Shown here piece by piece: positions 8,732 to 17,323 of a stretch of DNA of 64,000 nt (position 1 is its first letter; each line of letters opens with the position of its first letter). The translations under genes and the position numbers were made by a program. The DNA is from JAEUKQ01 sp964414755 (GTDB lineage Bacteria; Pseudomonadota; Alphaproteobacteria; JAEUKQ01): assembly GCA_964414755.1 (NCBI GenBank), contig CAYPXH010000001.1:1-64000 (forward strand). The letters are read 5' to 3'. Under the pieces are notes generated by a model, which did not search any database, had not been told where the DNA came from, and worked only from the letters and a program-made list of their open reading frames with translations.

Positions 8732-9436
8732 ATGAATAATAATTTTTTAAAATTGGCCACTTATAACATTCACCGTTCTACGGGCACAGATGGTGCGTGT
8801 GTTCCCGAACGTATCGCCAATGTTATCAACGGGCTTCAGGCAGACATAATCGGATTACAGGAGGTGGGTTGGTATCATCGTAAGGGTCGCCGAGCGAATC
8901 AGTTCGATTTTTTACGGGAAAAAACAGGCTATGATATTGTTCCTGGGTTGGTGCGTGATCATGATAATGCCTGTTTCGGTAACGCGTTGCTAACAAGGCA
9001 TCAGGTAAAAAGCCACGCTTGTCTTAATCTAACTGTTTCTGGTAATGCCCCACGCGGTGCTGTTCAGGCTGTTTTGCAGACTAATCATGGCGCGCTTCAG
9101 GTTATTATTGTGCATCTTGGTTTATCGCCCTGGGAACGATATCGTCAAATGAAGGTAATTGCCGATTTTATCCGAACGCAACCAACTATACCAACAGTTG
9201 TTATGGGTGATTTTAACCAGTGGTTATATCAAACCGAAGCTTCTAACCAAATTACAAACCTGTTGCCGGGACATGTACATGATCTAACATTTCCAGCCCA
9301 ACTGCCTGTTGTTCGATTGGATAGAATGTTTTTATCATCTAAAATAAAACTGTTAGGGAAAAAAGTTCTTAAAAACGAGACAACAAAAAAAGCATCAGAT
9401 CACTTGCCTTTATTAGCTGAAGTGATTTGTTCATAA
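8732..9436 (+). CDS. Endonuclease/exonuclease/phosphatase-family hydrolase
   Basis: 234 residues spanning one EEP domain. The fold signatures are in order: ATYNIHR at the N-terminus, the metal-binding Glu in IIGLQEVGW, GNALLTRH, the HLGLS strand, the Asp-x-Asn of VMGDFNQW, DRMF, and the terminal Ser-Asp-His of KASDHLPLLAEV. The family cleaves phosphodiesters in nucleic acids or phospholipid head groups. Its partner 27 bp downstream is a cardiolipin synthase, and such pairing suggests phospholipid-related work rather than DNA repair; this is inference. Confidence 0.87.
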   Translation: MNNNFLKLATYNIHRSTGTDGACVPERIANVINGLQADIIGLQEVGWYHRKGRRANQFDFLREKTGYDIVPGLVRDHDNACFGNALLTRHQVKSHACLNLTVSGNAPRGAVQAVLQTNHGALQVIIVHLGLSPWERYRQMKVIADFIRTQPTIPTVVMGDFNQWLYQTEASNQITNLLPGHVHDLTFPAQLPVVRLDRMFLSSKIKLLGKKVLKNETTKKASDHLPLLAEVICS

Positions 9437-9462
9437 ACTGGTTTTTCTAGGGAAGTACCACC

Positions 9463-10869
9463 TTGTTGTGGCAAGATTTTCTAATTCCTTATTTAGGAAT
9501 TATTGTTGGAAGTATATTCGCACTGTTCGTCTTAGGGCACATGTTACGTCAGCGGCGGCCGCCGGCCAGTACAGTTGCTTGGTTGCTAGCCATTATACTA
9601 ATACCATATGTGGGTATTCCATTATACATTTTATTAGGTGGGCGCAAGATTCGCCGTTTGGCACGCCGCAAGAAAAAACTGTTGTTAGATGGTTTTGAAG
9701 AAATACCGCTTGAAAAAACCGCGCTTGCCGATCGTTTTTTGCGTTCTTATGGGTTGCCTGGAGCTACGGCAAACAACCATATAGAATTTCATAATAATGG
9801 TCAAACATCCTATCAGGCGTTGATTGATTTAATCGACCGTGCTGAAGTCTCGATCCATATCGCTATTTTTATTTTTGCTGCTGATCCAATTGGTCAAGAC
9901 TTGCTTGAGCGACTTGAAAAAAAGGCTAAACAAGGAATTGATGTTCGGTTGCTTCTTGATAGTTTTGGCTGTCGCTTGCTGCCAAGTCGTCGTTTAAGAC
10001 CACTTAGAAGTGCAGGCGGTCGGGTTGCATATTTTATGCCAATGTTTTGGAAGTCTTTGCGATCTCATCTTAAATTTCCTGGAAATGCCCATCTTCGTAA
10101 TCACCGCAAGCTTGTGGTCGTCGACGCGACAGAAGTTTGGGCAGGTGGTGCCAATTTAGCTCAGGAATATATAGGGCCACGCCGCTCAGCAAAACGCTGG
10201 AAAGATTTAACTTTTATCATTCGCGGTGAAGCAGCCAAGGTTTATCAAGAAATATTTAGGTTAGATTGGAATTTTGCCAGTAGCGAACAGATGGATAAAC
10301 CTCTGCCAGCCAATCGCGCGGTTACCGGCGGAACCGAGACGATTCAAGTTGTGCCATCCGGACCCGATATACCTGATGATCCTTTTTATAGTGCTGTATT
10401 AATGGCTTGTCACACCGCAAATCATCGGTTGTGGGTTGTTACGCCATATTTTATTCCTGACGAACCTTTGCTGCAAGCAATGTCTATTGCTATTCACCGC
10501 GGGGTAGATGTACGGGTCGTTGTTCCCTTGAAATCCAACCATTTAGTTGCCGATATAGCGCGCGGTAGTTTTTTACGTGATCTGCAGCAAGCTGGCGGAA
10601 CCGTTCTGTTGCATCGGGGAAAAATGATGCACGCGAAGGCACTTATTTTTGATCAAAATTTGGCTGTTGTTGGGTCAGCAAATATGGATGCACGCAGTTT
10701 ATTTTTTAATTATGAGGTGGTTAGTTTTTTATATAGTCCCCAGGCAATTGCAGCAGTCGATTCTTATATAATCAGCCTTTTGCGTCATTGTCGGGTTGGT
10801 GTCCGCCAAGCTGGTCGGTTTAGAGAATTTGGCGCAGGACTTATTCGCCTGATTGCCCCCTTGCTTTAA
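9463..10869 (+). CDS. cls: Cardiolipin synthase-type phospholipase D protein
   Basis: 468 residues. Two N-terminal membrane helices (about residues 7-25 and 38-58) are followed by a basic stretch and two phospholipase D domains. Both HKD motifs are present: HRKLVVVD in the first half and MHAKALIFD in the second, each followed by a Gly-x-x-Asn/Ser-x-Asn element. Cardiolipin synthase joins phosphatidylglycerol molecules at the inner membrane. The start is a TTG at 9463 (or the next TTG), with AGGGAAG about 8 nt before; no ATG fits. It follows the EEP hydrolase by 27 bp. Confidence 0.92.
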   Translation: MLWQDFLIPYLGIIVGSIFALFVLGHMLRQRRPPASTVAWLLAIILIPYVGIPLYILLGGRKIRRLARRKKKLLLDGFEEIPLEKTALADRFLRSYGLPGATANNHIEFHNNGQTSYQALIDLIDRAEVSIHIAIFIFAADPIGQDLLERLEKKAKQGIDVRLLLDSFGCRLLPSRRLRPLRSAGGRVAYFMPMFWKSLRSHLKFPGNAHLRNHRKLVVVDATEVWAGGANLAQEYIGPRRSAKRWKDLTFIIRGEAAKVYQEIFRLDWNFASSEQMDKPLPANRAVTGGTETIQVVPSGPDIPDDPFYSAVLMACHTANHRLWVVTPYFIPDEPLLQAMSIAIHRGVDVRVVVPLKSNHLVADIARGSFLRDLQQAGGTVLLHRGKMMHAKALIFDQNLAVVGSANMDARSLFFNYEVVSFLYSPQAIAAVDSYIISLLRHCRVGVRQAGRFREFGAGLIRLIAPLL

Positions 10870-10901
10870 TTGGGGGTATCAAGACTTGATCTGGCACTAG
10901 A

Positions 10902-10932
10902 TTGACTTCATCACTAATTTAGTGATGATAAT
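10902..10932 (+). promoter_or_regulatory. pnt promoter with dyad in an elongated spacer
   Basis: TTGACT (10902-10907) and GATAAT (10927-10932) are 19 bp apart. Almost the entire spacer is a perfect dyad, 10-bp arms around a single T (10908-10928, arm TCATCACTAA). The dyad lies about 40 bp upstream of pntAA. A palindrome filling a 19-bp spacer is the geometry of MerR-family-controlled promoters. The same sequence could alternatively be an operator for another dimeric repressor. It has no T-run and so is not a typical terminator. Confidence 0.5.
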
Positions 10933-10968
10933 AGAAGCGACCGAACTGTTCAAATTAGGGAATAAATT

Positions 10969-12126
10969 ATGGTCAAAATAGCTGTGCTTAAAGAAAGTGC
11001 TTCGCACGAATATCGGGTTGCCGTTAGCCCAGAAAGCATTCGCAAAATAAAGGCATTGGGCATTGATGTGCTTGTTGAGTCAGGGGCCGGCACTCGAGCT
11101 AATTTTACAGATGAAATGTTTGTTAAAGCTGGTGCGCTTATCGAGAATGACGTACCCAAAATTCTCGGTCAGGCAGATTTTCTTTTTAAGGTTCAATCAC
11201 CTTATGTTAGTGAAGCTGAAAATATTGATCATGTTAAATATCTTAAGCCAGGGACTATTTTAATTGGGCTCTTATCGCCTTATACCCAGCGCGACATGGT
11301 GCGGCGTTATCAAGAACAAAAAATTATTTCTTTTGCCTTAGAGCTTGTCCCAAGGACAACAAGGGCACAAACGATGGATGTTTTATCGTCCCAGGCGAAT
11401 CTGGCCGGATACAAGGCTGTTTTAGAAGCAACAAATCTCTATGCCCGCAGCATGCCGATGATGATGACGGCTGCGGGTACTATTGCACCGGCAAAAGTAA
11501 TGATCATGGGGGCTGGCGTTGCCGGATTGCAAGCCATTGCTACTGCTCGGCGGCTTGGGGCAATTGTGTGCGCAACAGATGTTAGACCCGCAGCAAAAGA
11601 GCAAGTTGAAAGTTTAGGGGCAAGCTTTATCGCTATCATTGACGAAGAATTTAAGGCTGCTGAATCGGCGGGCGGGTATGCCAAGCAAATGAGCGCATCT
11701 TACCAAGAAAAACAAGCAGCCCTGATTGCCGAAACGATTAAAAAACAGGATATTGTTATCACCACCGCACAAATTCCAGGAAAGCAAGCACCAAGACTGA
11801 TTACCAAGGCGATGGTTGCAACAATGAAACCTGGCAGTATCATTATTGATTTGGCAGTTGAGCAGGGTGGTAATTGCGAATTAAGCCGTATCGGTGATGT
11901 TGTTGAACATCAATCAGTTAAAATTGTTGGCTTCCCGAACATGCCATCGCGCTTGGCCGAGGTTGCTTCAAGTCAGTATGCCAATAACCTTTACCAATTT
12001 TTTTTATTGCTGTTTCACAAAAATGACCGTCGGGTACAAATACCGTGGGATGATGATATTGTTAAATCCTGCGCTTTAACGCGTGACGGTCACATTATTC
12101 ATCCCGCTTTTCAGGTGAACACATGA
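10969..12126 (+). CDS. pntAA: NAD(P) transhydrogenase subunit alpha part 1
   Basis: 385 residues, the soluble NAD(H)-binding domain I of the proton-translocating transhydrogenase. Visible features are the N-terminal alanine-dehydrogenase-like segment, the loop KAVLEATNLYARSMPMMMTA, the Rossmann glycine motif MGAGVAGLQAIATA and the RPAAKEQVESLGA element. The enzyme complex transfers hydride from NADH to NADP+ using the proton gradient. The split into three genes (pntAA, pntAB, pntB) is the form common in alphaproteobacteria. The stop overlaps the pntAB start in an ATGA. Confidence 0.94.
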   Translation: MVKIAVLKESASHEYRVAVSPESIRKIKALGIDVLVESGAGTRANFTDEMFVKAGALIENDVPKILGQADFLFKVQSPYVSEAENIDHVKYLKPGTILIGLLSPYTQRDMVRRYQEQKIISFALELVPRTTRAQTMDVLSSQANLAGYKAVLEATNLYARSMPMMMTAAGTIAPAKVMIMGAGVAGLQAIATARRLGAIVCATDVRPAAKEQVESLGASFIAIIDEEFKAAESAGGYAKQMSASYQEKQAALIAETIKKQDIVITTAQIPGKQAPRLITKAMVATMKPGSIIIDLAVEQGGNCELSRIGDVVEHQSVKIVGFPNMPSRLAEVASSQYANNLYQFFLLLFHKNDRRVQIPWDDDIVKSCALTRDGHIIHPAFQVNT

Positions 12127-12560
12127 CACCAACTGAACTCATCGAACAAATTAAAAGATTAGCCGAACAGAGCGACAGCCTTAGTAGTGGGTTAGTTAAG
12201 ATAGCAGGCCAGGCGCAGCAGATAATTTGGCATCAGGGTGCTAGTGGGGTGGATCACGGCCAGCAATTGGTTGTGGCTTTGACGGTTTTTGTGTTGGCGT
12301 GTTTTGTTGGTTATTATGTAGTTTGGCGTGTCACGCCCGCGCTACATTCACCACTGATGGCCGTTACCAATGCTGTATCGTCAGTTATTATTGTCGGAGC
12401 TTTGCTGGCAGTTAGTCAATCAGCCCCATTAATAACTCAAATTGCTGGTTTTACTGCTATATTGCTGGCCTCGGTTAATATTTTTGGGGGCTTCGTTATT
12501 ACCGCGCGGATGTTATCAAAATTTCGCACAAAGAATCAGGTAAAGGGGAAAAAATCATGA
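12123..12560 (+). CDS. pntAB: NAD(P) transhydrogenase subunit alpha part 2
   Basis: 145 residues forming the short membrane part that follows domain I in fused PntA proteins. After about 45 hydrophilic residues there are three to four membrane helices, with the family pattern HSPLMAVTNAVSSVIIVGAL and NIFGGFVITARML. It forms part of the proton channel with PntB. Both ends overlap the neighbouring genes by 4 bp (ATGA junctions), so translation is coupled across the operon. Confidence 0.93.
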   Translation: MTPTELIEQIKRLAEQSDSLSSGLVKIAGQAQQIIWHQGASGVDHGQQLVVALTVFVLACFVGYYVVWRVTPALHSPLMAVTNAVSSVIIVGALLAVSQSAPLITQIAGFTAILLASVNIFGGFVITARMLSKFRTKNQVKGKKS

Positions 12561-14008
12561 ACCTTACCCAATCAGGGTTGCTTTATTTACTTGCGGCGGT
12601 TTTATTTATTTTCACCTTGCGGGGACTATCATCGCCAACATCATCAAAATGGGGCAATTTTTTTGGCATCCTTGGCATGGTTGTTGCAATCGTTACAACT
12701 ATTTTAATGATACCCGAAATTGATTATGTTTTAGCGATTTCGGCGATTATTATTGGTGGTACAATTGGTACGGTTATCGCCTTACGCCTGCAAATGACAG
12801 CATTGCCCCAGCTGGTCGCGGCTTTTCATAGTTTAGTTGGGCTTGCAGCTGTTTTTGTAGCAATGGCGGCTTTTTATGCTCCGGAATATTACGGTATTGC
12901 GACTATGGCAAATGCTGGTTTTATAGAGGTTTTTACTGAACATCCGTATTATGAACCAGTCAAAAAGCTTGTATTTAAAACAGGCAGTCTGATTGAGTTG
13001 TCAATTGGGCTTGCTATTGGAGCCGTCACATATTCCGGCTCGTTAGTTGCTTTTGCCAAGCTGCAAGGGATATTAGGCGGGAAGCCCCTGGTATTTCGCG
13101 GACAGCATATGTTAAATGCCATGTTATTCTTGACGATAATTGCCTTGATTGTGCTGCTGGTGCAGCAACAATCTTCCTGGTTGTTGTGGTTACTAGCTTT
13201 TGTCGCGGTTGTTTTTGGCTTTTTGCTGATTATGCCAATTGGGGGCGCTGATATGCCGGTTATCGTATCAATGCTCAATTCTTATTCGGGATGGGCTGCT
13301 TGTGGTATCGGATTTACCCTAAATAATTATTTGCTGATTATTACAGGGGCGCTGGTTGGGGCTTCTGGGGCTATTCTAAGTTATATTATGTGTAAGGGGA
13401 TGAATCGTTCGATTATTAAGGTTGTGCTTGGTGGTTTTGGTGCAAGTGCATCGGGTACAACAAGTTCCAGCACACCCGACAAGCCGATTAAAACCGGTAG
13501 TGCTGAAGATGCAGCCTTTATTATGAAAAATGCCCGATTGGCGATTATTGTCCCTGGATATGGAATGGCTGTTGCTCAGGCACAGCATGTTCTACGTGAG
13601 ATGGCCGATTTATTGAAAAAAGAAGGGGTGCGGGTAGCTTATGCCATTCACCCCGTAGCTGGCCGGATGCCAGGACATATGAATGTCTTATTAGCTGAGG
13701 CTAATGTTCCTTATGATGAAGTGTTTGAACTTGAAGATATAAACCCTGAATTTGCAACTGCGGATGTTGCGTTTGTGATTGGAGCAAATGACGTTACGAA
13801 CCCATCTGCCAAAACCGACCGCAGCAGTCCAATTTATGGTATGCCTGTTCTTGAGGTAGAAAAAGCCAAAACTGTACTTTTTATTAAAAGGTCCATGGCT
13901 TCAGGTTATGCCGGAGTTGAAAATCCACTATTTTTCCGCGATAATACACTTATGTTGTTTGGTGATGCTAAAAAAGTTTGTGAAGAAATCGTTAAGTCCT
14001 TGGCCTAG
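12557..14008 (+). CDS. pntB: NAD(P) transhydrogenase subunit beta
   Basis: 483 residues. About nine membrane helices occupy the first 300 residues, followed by the soluble NADP(H)-binding domain III. Domain III shows IVPGYGMAVAQAQH, YAIHPVAGRMPGHMNVLLAEA, VIGANDVTNP and the C-terminal KRSMASGYAGVENPLF, all characteristic of PntB. It supplies NADPH from NADH at the expense of the proton gradient. It is the last gene of the pnt operon; the next gene starts 57 bp on with its own AGGAG. Confidence 0.95.
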   Translation: MNLTQSGLLYLLAAVLFIFTLRGLSSPTSSKWGNFFGILGMVVAIVTTILMIPEIDYVLAISAIIIGGTIGTVIALRLQMTALPQLVAAFHSLVGLAAVFVAMAAFYAPEYYGIATMANAGFIEVFTEHPYYEPVKKLVFKTGSLIELSIGLAIGAVTYSGSLVAFAKLQGILGGKPLVFRGQHMLNAMLFLTIIALIVLLVQQQSSWLLWLLAFVAVVFGFLLIMPIGGADMPVIVSMLNSYSGWAACGIGFTLNNYLLIITGALVGASGAILSYIMCKGMNRSIIKVVLGGFGASASGTTSSSTPDKPIKTGSAEDAAFIMKNARLAIIVPGYGMAVAQAQHVLREMADLLKKEGVRVAYAIHPVAGRMPGHMNVLLAEANVPYDEVFELEDINPEFATADVAFVIGANDVTNPSAKTDRSSPIYGMPVLEVEKAKTVLFIKRSMASGYAGVENPLFFRDNTLMLFGDAKKVCEEIVKSLA

Positions 14009-14065
14009 CTTTAGCAAGCAAGACCTAATGATCGGACATGGTTTAACAAGCGAAGAGGAGATAAT

Positions 14066-14326
14066 ATGCGACTCAATTTTGTAAATAAACTGCTACTAAC
14101 TTCGGCATTGGTTAGCTTTTCAACATATGCCCAAGCGCAAACCTCAAATTGCGCAGCAGATATTAAACAGGTAGAAACAGCCTTAGAGAGTCAGAAAGAT
14201 TCTGGAGTTCAAAAAATGATTCAAGAGATGTTACGTGATGCGCGTGATGAATTGAATCAGGAAAAGGACGAGGCGGCTTGCCGGCAAATTACAGCCGAGG
14301 CTAAGAAAATTTTGAAATTGAAATAA
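14066..14326 (+). CDS. Small secreted helical protein
   Basis: 86 residues. A signal peptide (about residues 1-24, cleavage after AQA) precedes a short, highly charged helical domain of about 60 residues with two cysteines, in NCAAD and ACRQI, that could form a periplasmic disulphide. The gene has a strong GAGGAG site and ends just before a strong terminator. I do not recognise a named family. It may be independently expressed or ride on the pnt transcript. Confidence 0.65.
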   Translation: MRLNFVNKLLLTSALVSFSTYAQAQTSNCAADIKQVETALESQKDSGVQKMIQEMLRDARDELNQEKDEAACRQITAEAKKILKLK

Positions 14327-14351
14327 ATTAATTGAAACATAAACGTGTAAT

Positions 14352-14380
14352 GGCCGGGTGCTAAACCCGGCCAGTTTTTT
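14352..14380 (+). terminator. Rho-independent terminator
   Basis: Perfect 8-bp GC-rich stem GGCCGGGT (14352-14359) with ACCCGGCC (14365-14372), 5-nt loop, then AG and six T (14375-14380). It ends the small secreted-protein transcript. It also shows that the in-frame GTG at 14358 cannot be the start of the next gene. Confidence 0.92.
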
Positions 14381-14390
14381 AGGGTTTCTA

Positions 14391-15422
14391 ATGATGAAAA
14401 CACATAAAATAGCAGTTATTGGTGCAACCGGTAATATTGGCCGTGAGGTTTTAGGTGTATTGGCCGAAAATTCGGTTCCACAAGATCAAGTTATCGCTAT
14501 AGCTTCTGCTAAATCGGTGGGTGATGAAATATCATATGGTGAAGAAAAAGTTTTAAAAGTTCAAAACATTGACCATTTTGATTTTACACGGGTTGGAATT
14601 GTTATTTTTTGTACACCCCAAGCGGTTATTGAAAAGTACTTGCCGCAGGTTCGTTCAGCCGGCTGCTACATTATTTGTCCAAGTATTGCTGAACAATTTG
14701 TCGATAAAAAAGAATATGTCGTACCCGAAGTAAATGGCGCTTTGTTGCAACAAAGTGCCACACAAATTATTTTAACACCAGATCCAGGGGCAATAATTTT
14801 ATCGCTGGTGTTACAACCTTTTTTGAAGGTAGGTGGTATTGAGCAGGCGGTAGTTACTTTGCTGCAGGCGGTTTCGGGTCATGGTCGAGAGGCTATGGAT
14901 GAACTTTTTAATCAAACCCGCGGTATTTATATGAATTCGGTTGTACAGCATCAACATTTTACCAAACAAATTGCCTTTAATTTGATACCACATATAGGCT
15001 CTTTTGATAAAGATGGCCGGACTTCTGAAGAAACAAATACCATCCAACAGACAAAACAAGTTCTTAAATCAGATTTTCCCTTAGAGATTACCTGTGTTCA
15101 AGCTCCTGTCTTTATTGGTTATGCTGCAACCGTCACATTAAACTTAGCGCAACATATTAATAGTGCGCAAGCACGCAAAATGTTAGAACAAACTTTGGGT
15201 GTTTCGGTGATTGATCATCGACGGGATGAGGGCTATGTAACGCCTGTTGAAACTGCTGGCGAACAAGCAGTTTTTATAAGTCGTTTGCGTCACAGGGAAA
15301 AACAGATATCATTTTGGGTAACCGCAGATAATTTACGGCGCGGAGCAGCCTTAAACATGGCTCAGATTGTAGCGCTTATGCAAAAGGCATCAAGGGTGCT
15401 TGAATCCAGGTCCGTCCACTGA
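14391..15422 (+). CDS. Aspartate-semialdehyde dehydrogenase-family protein lacking the active site
   Basis: 343 residues from 14391 (or the adjacent ATG 14394), just past the terminator. The fold is plainly that of Asd: GATGNIGREVL, YVVPEVNGALL, LLQAVSGHGREAMDEL, KQIAFNLIPHIGSFD, DNLRRGAALNMAQI. The catalytic residues are gone. The Asn-Pro-Asn-Cys motif reads TPDPGAI (residues 129-135), so the nucleophile Cys is Pro132. The Arg of the CxRVPV motif is Gln237. The following catalytic His is Tyr244. The substrate-site Lys of EEWK is Asn216. The reading frame is intact, so this is a probable pseudoenzyme rather than a decayed gene. Genuine Asd makes aspartate semialdehyde for DAP, lysine, threonine and methionine synthesis; this copy should not. 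Confidence 0.85.
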   Translation: MMKTHKIAVIGATGNIGREVLGVLAENSVPQDQVIAIASAKSVGDEISYGEEKVLKVQNIDHFDFTRVGIVIFCTPQAVIEKYLPQVRSAGCYIICPSIAEQFVDKKEYVVPEVNGALLQQSATQIILTPDPGAIILSLVLQPFLKVGGIEQAVVTLLQAVSGHGREAMDELFNQTRGIYMNSVVQHQHFTKQIAFNLIPHIGSFDKDGRTSEETNTIQQTKQVLKSDFPLEITCVQAPVFIGYAATVTLNLAQHINSAQARKMLEQTLGVSVIDHRRDEGYVTPVETAGEQAVFISRLRHREKQISFWVTADNLRRGAALNMAQIVALMQKASRVLESRSVH

Positions 15423-15432
15423 ACTAACCACT

Positions 15433-15444
15433 TGATTATAATCA
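15433..15444. promoter_or_regulatory. 12-bp palindrome upstream of the Usp gene
   Basis: TGATTATAATCA is a perfect palindrome in the 168-bp gap between the Asd-like gene and the universal stress protein gene. It could be an operator; no promoter elements can be assigned with confidence. Confidence 0.3.
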
Positions 15445-15590
15445 TTGTGCACCTTATTTATTATGGGTAACCCAATCATTATAAGCACTATAGAAAAATG
15501 TGGTAATTTTTCTATGTGCCTGAGATAATGATGCAACCAATTTGATCATTGTCAGTTCAAATAAAACAATATGAATACAAGCGGGGAACC

Positions 15591-16433
15591 ATGCCAATAA
15601 AATCCATATTAACCCTAATTACAGGGGAAGAGGCTGATCTACCAACGTTACAGCATGCAGTGCAACAAGCCAAAAACCATCAAGCACAGCTGCAAATTCT
15701 TCATGTTAAACCGGATACCAGAGACATGTTGCCAATTATTGGTGATGGGATGTCGGGCTTGGCCATCGAACAAATGATTACATCCGTTTTACAGTCTGCA
15801 GATGAACGCGCCAAAAAAGCTAAAGCAACAGCCGATAAGATCATTGCCGAGCAAAGCAAAGGCATACAAATTGCTTTTCAGCTTATTCAGGGATCAGAGG
15901 CAAACGTTTGGGCATTAGCCGGCCGCTTTGCTGATCTGATCATCTTTAGCAGACCTGGTAGTAATAATGCCATTATGGCAAATGGCGGGATTGATGCAAT
16001 TTTATTTGAAACCGGTCATCCAACATTAATGATACCACCTGTTAAGCGTGATGTAACAAAGCAGGACATAACGTCTCAACCGGTAATTGCATGGAATGGC
16101 AGTGCTCAGGCTGCGCGCGCAGTAAGCTGGTCGTTACCATTTTTACAAAAATCAACAATGGTCACGATCCTTAATGGAACAACAAATGCTGAAATAGGGC
16201 CTGCACGCTTAAGCAAATGGCTTGCCGCCCATGGAATTAAAACGACAGTAAAAAATTTTGATCAAGGAAGCCGCACGATTGGTTCTGCTCTTTTAGAGGA
16301 AACAGGGCTGGCTGGTGGAACGATGATTGTTATGGGAGCTTATGGTCACAGCCGATTGCGGCAGTTTATTTTAGGGGGTGCAACCCGCGAGTTATTGCAA
16401 ACTGCTTCATTGCCGATATTATTAGCGCACTAA
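15591..16433 (+). CDS. Tandem-domain universal stress protein
   Basis: 280 residues from the ATG at 15591, which has GCGGGGA about 5 nt upstream; the longer GTG-initiated frame adds only 14 unlikely residues. Two UspA-type domains are seen: residues about 1-135, and about 150-280. The second ends with GAYGHSRLRQFILGGATRELL, the family nucleotide-binding element Gly-x2-Gly-x9-Gly-(Ser/Thr). The first domain lacks a clear copy of that motif. Usp proteins help survival under starvation or stress. It stands alone between the Asd-like gene and the sdh operon. Confidence 0.88.
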   Translation: MPIKSILTLITGEEADLPTLQHAVQQAKNHQAQLQILHVKPDTRDMLPIIGDGMSGLAIEQMITSVLQSADERAKKAKATADKIIAEQSKGIQIAFQLIQGSEANVWALAGRFADLIIFSRPGSNNAIMANGGIDAILFETGHPTLMIPPVKRDVTKQDITSQPVIAWNGSAQAARAVSWSLPFLQKSTMVTILNGTTNAEIGPARLSKWLAAHGIKTTVKNFDQGSRTIGSALLEETGLAGGTMIVMGAYGHSRLRQFILGGATRELLQTASLPILLAH

Positions 16434-16505
16434 ACCTAAGCTAGTGCTTTGGCGTTGGTTGGCGATTTCTGCAGCTCTTTTTCAGAGTAGAGGGGTTTAT
16501 TATCA

Positions 16506-16534
16506 TTGACAGGGGCTGACGGGCGCGCTAAATC
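16506..16534 (+). promoter_or_regulatory. Candidate sdh promoter
   Basis: A perfect TTGACA (16506-16511) and TAAATC (16529-16534) are separated by 17 bp, 43 bp before the sdhC start. It would drive the sdh and downstream TCA genes. Visual match only. Confidence 0.45.
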
Positions 16535-16576
16535 CTGAACGGTTTTAGACTGTTGCTATTGGAGATAGGCTATCAA

Positions 16577-16951
16577 ATGAAACGACCAATATCACCGCAT
16601 TTACAGATTTATCGTTGGCAATTAACTTCGGTTATGTCGATTCTTCATCGTATGACAGGGGTATCGTTGGTTTTTGGTACGTTGCTCTTGTCTTATTGGC
16701 TTTTATCTACTGCTTTTGGTGCCTCCGCCTTCCAGACAGCCCATAATCTGCTAAGTTCTTGGATTGGGTACCTGTTGCTTGTCGGTTGGAGCTTGGCTTT
16801 TTATTATCACTTAGCTAACGGTATTCGCCACTTGTTTTGGGATATGGGGCGGGGATTCGAATTGCGGCACGTATATCGTAGTGGATGGGTGGTTGTTTTT
16901 ACCACAATTCTTCTTACAGTTTTGACGTGGGTTGTTGTTTTTTTATGCTAG
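16577..16951 (+). CDS. sdhC: Succinate dehydrogenase cytochrome b556 subunit
   Basis: 124 residues from the ATG at 16577, preceded by GGAGATAGG. The N-terminal signature RPISPHLQIYRWQLTSVMSI and HRMTG is followed by three membrane helices. The haem-ligand histidine region YHLANGIRHLFWDMG is intact. SdhC anchors the complex and helps bind haem b and ubiquinone. The sdhD start is 8 bp after the stop. Confidence 0.94.
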   Translation: MKRPISPHLQIYRWQLTSVMSILHRMTGVSLVFGTLLLSYWLLSTAFGASAFQTAHNLLSSWIGYLLLVGWSLAFYYHLANGIRHLFWDMGRGFELRHVYRSGWVVVFTTILLTVLTWVVVFLC

Positions 16952-16959
16952 GAGTTCAG

Positions 16960-17322
16960 ATGAAACATCTTCACCAGCATTCTACGGGTTCAGAAGCGGT
17001 CCGTCATTGGTGGAAACAGCGATTAACCGCGGTTATTCTAGTGCCTTTAGGCATTTGGTTTGTTGTTAGCTTATTGACCAAGGTTGGTAGTGATTATCAG
17101 CAATTTGTTACCTGGCTTCGGTCGCCATTTATTACGGCATTGATGATTGGGTTTCTTGTATCTTTATTTTATCATGGCTATTTAGGTATGCAGGTAGTTA
17201 TTGAAGATTATGTTTCCAACCTAGGTAGGCGGGCTTTTTGGCTAATTTTATTAAAACTTATTTGGCTTGGAACAGGTCTTCTATCAATTATTGCAGTTCT
17301 CTTTGTTGCATTGGGGGGGTAG
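16960..17322 (+). CDS. sdhD: Succinate dehydrogenase membrane anchor subunit
   Basis: 120 residues from the ATG at 16960, with GGAG at 16951-16954; the upstream open frame inside sdhC is a shadow. The pattern HWWKQRLTAVILVPLGIWFV, FYHGYLGMQVVIEDYV and three membrane helices are those of SdhD. The His in the helix-2 segment FYHGYLG is the expected haem ligand. It forms the membrane anchor with SdhC. The sdhA start follows the stop by 1 bp. Confidence 0.93.
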   Translation: MKHLHQHSTGSEAVRHWWKQRLTAVILVPLGIWFVVSLLTKVGSDYQQFVTWLRSPFITALMIGFLVSLFYHGYLGMQVVIEDYVSNLGRRAFWLILLKLIWLGTGLLSIIAVLFVALGG

Positions 17323-17323
17323 A

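Noticed and set aside
10908..10928. The pnt dyad as a terminator of the cardiolipin synthase gene
   Set aside because: No T-run follows, the loop would be 3 nt or less, and the arms are AT-rich; operator function fits better.
14358..14390. GTG start of the Asd-like gene inside the terminator stem
   Set aside because: The terminator at 14352-14380 would remove or sequester it; ATG at 14391/14394 is in the proper place.
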